Below are positions 58,501-64,000 of a stretch of 64,000 bases of DNA, piece by piece (the stretch's first letter is position 1; each line of letters starts with the position of its first letter). Under the pieces are notes generated by a model that saw only the letters and a program-made list of their open reading frames with translations, was not told the origin of the DNA and made no database searches. The stretch comes from Przewalskia tangutica (lineage: Eukaryota > Streptophyta > Magnoliopsida > Solanales > Solanaceae): positions 8,928,001-8,992,000 of the forward strand of contig CM056729.1 of NCBI GenBank assembly GCA_029844215.1. Reading direction: 5' to 3'. The translations under genes and the position numbers were made by a program.

Positions 58501-60049
58501 TGCATGTGATAGCTTAGCGTTTAGTAAAAAAGATATTGTGGAGGCTGTTCGCAAGGTGTTTATTCCTTCATCTCTTAGTCCGTCTCCTCCTGCCCTTGAT
58601 GTTTACCTCACATGTATTCCAATTGATAAAAACAAAACTCATGTTTACTTGAGTGAGGTTACATTGTGTACTAATCCGGATGGCACTAAATTCATTTCAT
58701 GTCCTTCAAGAGCTGCTCCAACAAGCTGTTCTAGTGGAGCTAAGATTATGCTACCTCATTCAAAAGCTCAACCGTAAGAATTTAATTCTGTAAAAAAGTT
58801 ATTGGCTCGTCGGTAATATTTCAGACGAACTTTTCATCGGAAATCCATTAGCGACGAGCCATAATTCGACGTGGTGTCCATCGGAAATTAGCATTTTTAT
58901 AGTTATGACATAACAAATTTGTGAGACTTTAAGTTTTTTGAAAACTTATAGTCTTAAACATGTCAGAGTATATATTCTTTTAATTTATTTTATTTTATAT
59001 GTTTTAGTTTGACCTAGTTTGTAATTTAAGAGAAATGTAACTTTTGAATCTATTAGTCTTAAGTTAAGATGTGTATAATATAATAAAATATCTTTTGAAT
59101 CTTATGATCATAAACATTGTCATGTAGGAGGTTAGAATAAAAAAGTTAGTAGTACTAAATATACGACGCTAATATTTTAGAATAAAAAAGTTAGTAGTAC
59201 TAAATATACAACGCTATATTCTTTTTTGAGTCATAACTTAAAAAAATGTAACATAAATTGAAACAAAGAATATATATTCATAAATATAAAAGCTTCTCAT
59301 TAAGAAAATAAATACATAAATGTGTTATTATTTAGGAAATAAATTAATAAGAAAATAGTGCAAAATCAAATGAAACCTAACCCAGGAATGCAAGAGACAC
59401 ATATTAGATATCACTTTAATTATTGCTTAACTATGTATTCGTACAATCTGAAGCCCTTGATCAGTTGATCTTGAAGGCAGAGGGTATCCTCATTGGGTGG
59501 TGTGGGAGAGCTTGATCACAAGTTCGAAACCCCAGGGTAACGTCTGGTCTGCCTTCGCCTCTTGGGGGAGTCTGTCACACCTGGTTTGCCAAGTGTGGTT
59601 TAAGCGGTGGCGTGGTTTGCGGTATTGCGTCGATCAGGTTTACCTCATGCGCTTCGAAAGAAGCGTTGCGGGTTCGCCGTCAACAAAAAAAAACTATGTT
59701 TACAAGTACATCCATCTATGATTAAGTGATATACACATCCATACATCATATAATTATATTACTTAACTATAATTAATTGATACATATTAGATCTCACTTT
59801 ATTATTAAGCAATAACCAAAATTATCTTGTATACATACTATACGAATAAATAATTTTTTATTTAACTTATATTAGAGTTTAATTTTATACACTGAATGTA
59901 TAATTTATTTTCTATATTATTACTTATTTTATCTTTATTCATTTCTTTGTAGGCCGGCTCCACCACCACCACGGCGATTTCAGGAAGAGAGAGACGGGAC
60001 ATATCCTACGTTTGAACAATCATGGGTTAAATATATATTCAACGGCTAG
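55577..60049 (+). CDS. R3 copy 2: intact T2 ribonuclease (S-like RNase)
   Basis: Exons 55,577-55,849, 58,295-58,773 and 59,953-60,049 join at GT..AG sites in phases 0 and 2 to give 282 codons. Signal peptide (LLFFLLILLLVTISVHS), FVLQWPPTFC, then catalytic motif 1 FTLHGLWPAD and motif 2 WKHEWRTHGVC, with both active-site histidines and the Glu; the usual Lys before the second His is Thr. Family cysteines, the NKT glycosylation site and SCPSRAAPTSC follow. T2 RNases cleave single-stranded RNA, usually after secretion or in the vacuole. The third exon adds a Pro-rich tail (APPPPRRF) ending YIFNG, longer than typical ~200-230-residue family members. Divergent from R2. Not assignable to S-RNase proper from sequence alone. 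Confidence 0.9.
55850..58294 (+). other. R3 intron 1, copy 2
   Basis: About 2.4 kb with the same contents as copy 1: a repeat piece, the hAT remnant and the tandem boundary array. It ends TTATGGCGCTGCAG. Confidence 0.8.
56846..57680 (+). mobile_element. hAT-like transposon remnant in R3 intron 1, copy 2
   Basis: Counterpart of 22,017-22,855 with CAGGGGCGAAGCTTAG at the left and the same transposase tail (57,468-57,656) containing LPVSTTTTERPFS. Confidence 0.72.
57790..58320 (+). repeat. Tandem array of exon 2 boundary units, copy 2
   Basis: Counterpart of the array in copy 1: units near 57,833 and 58,064 and the true exon 2 at 58,295, spacing about 231 bp. A truncated earlier unit is at about 56,800-56,835, before the hAT remnant, where copy 2 has lost about 100 bp. 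Confidence 0.75.
59446..59691 (+). mobile_element. tRNA-derived SINE in R3 intron 2, copy 2
   Basis: About 246 bp with a B-box-like AAGTTCGAAACCCC, the family block CACACCTGGTTTGCCAAGTG, and an A-rich tail. Left flank AACTATGTATTCGTACA (59,429-59,445); right flank begins AACTATGTTTACA (59,692). Its 5' half differs strongly from the SINE at the same site in copy 1. Confidence 0.82.
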
Positions 60050-60163
60050 GATTAATGTTTAGCTTAGAATAAATTAAAAAAAAAAAAAGAGAGAATGGAA
60101 TATGTTGTGAATAATGTGTAAGCATAATGCGCACTCAGAGAGTGAGAATAACTTATTACCTTA

Positions 60164-60169
60164 AATAAA
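60164..60169 (+). terminator. Polyadenylation signal of R3 copy 2
   Basis: AATAAA 115 nt after the R3 stop codon, followed by a T-rich stretch. The same signal follows copy 1 at 25,313-25,318. Confidence 0.5.
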
Positions 60170-60900
60170 AGTTCTATTCTATTCTCTTTTACATTGCTTT
60201 GCAACTTAACAACAATAATAATATGTCTAGTATAATTTCATCGGGCGAAATTTAAAAATATTAGAGTATACGAAAACCTTACCTTGTAAAAGTAGAGAGA
60301 TTGTTCACTTAGCTCAAAGAAAGATAAAAAGACAACAATAATAAAAGACATTAACAATCTTTTTATTACACCAAATTTTAACACAATATTCACGTTTGTC
60401 ATCTTTTAAAGTCAAGTCAATCACGTTTATTAGAAATCAATCATAAAATAGTTTTACAAGCAAAAACGATTATATGTTTTATTGCACATCTGCTGATGTA
60501 CCTCATAGTAGGCTTGAGCGTTTAAGTTATAACGGAGACGGTGCATAAAAATCACTTCTTGACCTAAATTTGCCTTCAAGGTTGAGGTTACGAGGGGCGC
60601 GGACCACTTCTTAACCTATGTAGATGATGATTACATATTATGTCATATACTTTCAAAATATATATCTTAAGTTCAAACAAATACATAAATTAATAATATA
60701 AAATATATATTAAAATTTGTCTCAGGATTATCCGAAATTAAACAGTTTTGTCATCCATTATTAGAAACATTTGATCTAGTCTTATTTTCGTCGTTAGAAA
60801 AGTTGGATCAAAGTCCTAATTTGATTTTAAAAAATATATATTAAGATAGCATGGCCCCGCAGATTCTTCCTTCATTATTAGTTGCCCAATTGATTAAAGT
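60170..60900. other. R3 3' flank, copy 2, no gene seen
   Basis: AT-rich, matching 25,320-26,060 closely. Confidence 0.6.
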
Positions 60901-61250
60901 TTTCAAGTTTGTTCTCTCGTTTGGTATAGCTTATTAAAAATAACTTATAGAAGTAGAGTTTTTTCAAGTAGAACTTTTATTAAAAAGTTGTTAGGTGTTT
61001 GATTGTCAATAAAAAAAGTGTTTTTGACTTAAAAATGAGCAAAAGCAAAAGTCATTTTGCCTCCACTGGCAAAAGCCCAAAATTTGAGCTTCTGCCAGTA
61101 GAGGCCAAAAGTGTTTTTTTTTATCAAAATCACTTTTGTTAAAAACCACCAAACACTCTATTTTTTTCCAAAAATACTTTTGAAAAAAAAAAACACTTGT
61201 GACAAATTCAAAAGCTCAACCAAACACACATATTCTAAGACTAAAAGTAC
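60900..61250. mobile_element. Foldback MITE-like element, copy 2
   Basis: Counterpart of 26,060-26,408. One arm reads CCTCCACTGGC, so the central palindrome has one mismatch here. Confidence 0.58.
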
Positions 61251-61829
61251 TTATCACATATAGCACTTGAGTCTTGACAAGACATTAAAGATTCGAATAA
61301 ATTTTATAAATGACTAATTAAGTGCGACGCTATCTTTTATTAGTAATAATTTTTAACTAATCTCTATGTTCCAATTGATTGATGTAACATAGTTTGATTC
61401 GGCACGGAGTTTAGAAATAAAAAATACTTTTGAATCTTATAGTTTAAAATAAGTTAAAGATATTTGTGTGTTATAGATCATCTCGTTAAGCGTAAAATAT
61501 AAATGTTAAAGTTAAATTATTATAAAATCAAGAAATGTATCATTCTTTTTTGGACGAACTAAAAAGAAAATGTATAATGTAAATTAGGACGGAAGGAATA
61601 ATATGTTCAAAAGTAGATGTGTTTGGCGCATAGTCAAATCGTGACCCACAATAACGTATCATTGAAAGAGTGATCAAACATGTCCTTAGCGAACTCGTAA
61701 ATAGCACCCTGTTGCTAATCGACTTAGTGGGCGTCAAAAGCACATCTTTTTTGTTAAATTGCTGGCCTTTTCAAAAGCACCTTGGGTTGGAGGTTACTTG
61801 TAACAATGTTGTAAAATGCAGTTTCAGGA

Positions 61830-61998
61830 AAGGGCTGTCCAATGGGGCGGGACGGGGCGAGGTGGGGTTGGATCGGGGTTGTCGGGGTCTGGCGGGGCTG
61901 GGGTAGGGCGGGGTCGGGGACTGGCGGGGTGTGTCGTCGTCTCGTCCCGATCCAGAGGGGGTCGGGATGGGTCGGGGTGGGTCGGGTGGGGTTATTTT
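61830..61998. mobile_element. GC-rich hAT end, copy 2
   Basis: Very G-rich on + (GGGGCGGGACGGGGCG..), the counterpart of 27,650-27,780. It is cut by copia C inserting in its T-run. The transposase part would lie beyond copia C. Confidence 0.6.
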
Positions 61999-62256
61999 TT
62001 GTTGAATGTCTCGACTGGATGAACATAACATACATGCAGGCAGTAGTGAAGAAGAAGAAGGAGAGACACAGCAAGAAGTAAGAGGAAGTTTAGAAAGGGA
62101 GAGAAGAAGGAGAAGGTCGACTGAGATGGAAGTCTCTGGAACCAATTTTCATTATAATTCATTTATGAATATACATTGTTGATATATAATAAAGAGAAAG
62201 CGATTCTGATAATAGGCTCCTCAATAATATCTATTTACTCTTTTACCCTCTCAACA

Positions 62257-62660
62257 TACCCATAGTGACTTCTTGGAAGATATTCGAGTCGAGCTTGAAG
62301 CCTGATGTTGATCTTGCGTTCTTCGATCCTTTTGTAAGTAAATCAGCTGGTTGGTTTGTTGTGTGTATGTATTCTGTCTTTATTAAACCCTTCTGAATCT
62401 TTTCTCTGATGAAGTGCAGATCAGTCTCTATATGTTTAGTCCTTTCATGAAAGACTGGATTTGCCGATCTGGATTGGCGACTTCTGTCGATGAAAGCATT
62501 CTTTGGAGAGTTAAAGTGAATACCGATATCTCTTACATCAAGTACCCAGATTATCTCAGCCACTGTGCTAGCTAAACTTCTGTACTCTGATTCTGCTGAA
62601 CTTCTAGAGATTGTGCTCTGTTTTTTTTATTTCCAAGAAATGAGAGAATTACCCAGCTTT
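62257..62660 (-). pseudogene. copia C RNase H end, out of frame
   Basis: The continuation of pol in another frame: WVLDVRDIGIHFNSP, FHERTKHIETDLHFIREKIQ and HTTNQPADLLTKGS, the usual copia C-terminal RNase H block, ending at about 62,243 inside the LTR edge. Separated from the RT frame by a frameshift and a stop near 62,575-62,690. Confidence 0.82.
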
Positions 62661-62671
62661 ATTGCATAACC

Positions 62672-64000
62672 TCAGAATCGACTTCTCAGATGTGGACAAG
62701 CGATCTGCATCACGAGAGTCATCAATGTTTCGTTTCTTGCTGACATCAGAATACCTTGTCCAGGTTGACTCTTGATGTACCTTACTATCCTTAGTGCTGC
62801 ATTGAGATGAGACCTCTTTGGTTGCTGCAGAAACTGACTTAGCATTTGGACACTATAAGAGATATCTGGTCTTGTAGTGGTTAAGTATAACAATTTTCCT
62901 ATTAGTCTTTGATATAGGTTAATGTCTTCTATGAGCTCATCTTCTACTATTGTCTTGTTGTTGTCTACAACCTGTTTCTCTTGTATATAACTATCATACT
63001 CCTTTGTAGTTAGTTTTATGTTGCAATCTATAGGTGTATTAAAAGGCTTTGCAGCAGCAAGTCCTAACTCAGCTATAAGCTCTAAAGCATATTTTCTTTG
63101 ATGCATTAGAATTCCCTTGTTAGACCTCACAAACTCTATTCCTAGAAAATATCTTATTTCCCCTAAATCTTTCATTTTAAAAGACTGTTGTAAAGACTGT
63201 TTAGTTTCTGTTATTAGTTCTAAATTATTACCTGTAATGAGAATATCATCTACATATACTAGTACTAGAACCATACCTTTGTCAACCTTTTTTATAAACA
63301 GGGAATGATCATATTCAGATTGTCTAAATTTCATATATCTTAAGGCTTCTGTGAGTTTAAAATTCCATTGCCTAGGAGCTTGTTTAAGACCATATAATGA
63401 CTTGATTAGCCTACATACCTGATTACCTCCCTGGCTAATGAATCCTTGTGGTAGTTCCATGTATATCTCATCATGTAAGTCACCCTGTAAAAAAGCATTA
63501 TAGACATCCATTTGATGGATTTGCCAATTCTCAGAAGCTGCTAAAGATATTATAGATCTTACAGTTACCATCTTAACCACAGGAGAAAAGGTCTCATGAT
63601 AATCTATTCCTTCTTTTTTATTGTATCCCTTAGCAACAAGTCTAGCCTTAAGTCTTTCAACCTCCCCTGTATCTTTATACTTTATCTTATATACCCATTT
63701 ACAACCTATTGGACTCTTGTCTTTAGGTAAAGTAACAATTTCCCATGTATGATTATCTTGTAAAGCCTTTATCTCAGTTTGCATAGCTTCTACCCACCTA
63801 GGAATTTTAGATGCTTCCTTATAAGTTTTTGGTTCTATTAATTCTGAAAAGGCAGTGAGAAAGGCTTTATATTTAGGAGTGATATTGTCATAGGAAACAT
63901 AATTAGCTATAGGATATGGAGTTGTTGTGTTACCAACTCCTTTTGTGACAAAGTCCTTCATCCATATTGGGGGTTGTTTTACCCTGATAGATCTCCTTAC
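62672..64000 (-). CDS. copia C reverse transcriptase region, partial
   Basis: Open frame from the window edge leftward. SIRVKQPPIWMKDF leads into the RT domain: WEIVTLPKDKSPIGCKWVYK, RLKARLVAKGYNKKEGIDY, ETFSPVVKM, QMDVYNAFLQGDLHDEIYM, SLYGLKQAPRQWN, and the catalytic LVYVDDILITGN at about 63,235-63,270. Then comes YLTTTRPDISYSVQMLSQFL of the connection/RNase H start. The frame ends at 62,672 after an apparent frameshift where the RNase H Asp motif is expected. It copies element RNA into DNA in cytoplasmic particles if functional. Confidence 0.9.
   Translation of the reverse strand, partial: VRRSIRVKQPPIWMKDFVTKGVGNTTTPYPIANYVSYDNITPKYKAFLTAFSELIEPKTYKEASKIPRWVEAMQTEIKALQDNHTWEIVTLPKDKSPIGCKWVYKIKYKDTGEVERLKARLVAKGYNKKEGIDYHETFSPVVKMVTVRSIISLAASENWQIHQMDVYNAFLQGDLHDEIYMELPQGFISQGGNQVCRLIKSLYGLKQAPRQWNFKLTEALRYMKFRQSEYDHSLFIKKVDKGMVLVLVYVDDILITGNNLELITETKQSLQQSFKMKDLGEIRYFLGIEFVRSNKGILMHQRKYALELIAELGLAAAKPFNTPIDCNIKLTTKEYDSYIQEKQVVDNNKTIVEDELIEDINLYQRLIGKLLYLTTTRPDISYSVQMLSQFLQQPKRSHLNAALRIVRYIKSQPGQGILMSARNETLMTLVMQIACPHLRSRF

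Larger units (their letters stand above)
36172..61999 (+). repeat. Copy 2 of the large direct duplication
   Basis: Second copy of the segment at 1-27,790. It starts with a 5'-truncated copia A fragment whose left edge (about 36,172) has no counterpart visible in copy 1, because copy 1 begins at the window edge. The shared sequence runs to the T-run at about 61,995, where copia C has inserted, so the true right end of the duplication is hidden. This copy keeps an intact R3 gene, full copia A reverse transcriptase/RNase H sequence and an uninterrupted R1 poly-proline tract, and so is the better guide to the ancestral unit. Confidence 0.92.
62000..64000 (-). mobile_element. Ty1/copia element C (young, runs off the window)
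   Basis: The LTR at 62,000-62,256 begins TGTTGA and ends TCAACA in + reading (perfect inverted ends, 257 bp), followed by a minus-strand G-rich tract and pol. A different family from A and B. The right LTR is outside the window. Frames are much better kept than in A or B, so it is the youngest copia here. Confidence 0.88.

Noticed and set aside
46369..60049. Calling R2/R3 the S-locus S-RNase
   Set aside because: T2 motifs and the intron 1 position fit the wider family, but the third exon, the inactive partner and the absence of any F-box gene in the window give no support for an S-locus.
1..64000. CRISPR arrays, operons, bacterial-type promoters
   Set aside because: The tandem repeats have no spacer/repeat structure, and the content is plainly plant nuclear DNA.

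Overview
The window is plant nuclear DNA: AT-rich, intron-containing, and dominated by retrotransposons and small transposons. Several short repeats match types I know from Solanaceae: the SINE family carrying GGTCTGCGTACACTCTACCC, tRNA-derived SINEs ending in poly-A, and 'GGGGTGAGCACGGG' and 'CAGGGGCGGAGCC' type hAT ends. With the T2 ribonuclease (S-like RNase) cluster this suggests a solanaceous eudicot. That is an inference; no species can be named.

Layout. Two direct copies of one ~26-28 kb segment lie about 34-36 kb apart. Copy 1 covers 1-27,790 (it is already under way at base 1) and copy 2 covers about 36,172-61,999. An ~8.4 kb spacer (27,790-36,171) holds a hAT transposase remnant, an unclassified 1.3 kb repeat, a SINE, a ~100 bp minisatellite split by a hAT MITE, and a decayed gene fragment. 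Copy 2 ends where a young Ty1/copia element (62,000 to beyond 64,000) has inserted.

Each copy carries the same RNase series, in order: (R1) a (+) T2 RNase remnant with an extensin-like poly-proline stretch, broken by copia and, in copy 1, by a 2.7 kb solo LTR; (copia A) a (-) Ty1/copia element; (R4) an orphan (-) RNase 3' exon next to (+) remnants of an exon 2 edge; a solo LTR; (R2) a (-) three-exon T2 RNase-like gene with an open 266-codon frame but no catalytic histidine, with copia B inside its intron 2; (R3) a (+) three-exon T2 RNase, head-to-head with R2 and about 1.7-1.9 kb away. R3 keeps both catalytic histidines. It is intact (282 codons) in copy 2 and broken in copy 1 by a 5-nt deletion and a Trp-to-stop change. 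R3 intron 1 contains a ~233 bp tandem array whose units repeat the intron 1/exon 2 boundary.

The candidate for something new is the duplicated pair of one predicted active secreted RNase and one divergently transcribed, predicted inactive paralogue kept open in both copies, together with the repeated splice boundary. Differences between the copies (solo LTR, SINEs, a hAT insertion and an internal copia deletion present in only one copy) give a relative order of events after the duplication. All coordinates, splice sites and translations were read by eye; no alignment or database search was run.
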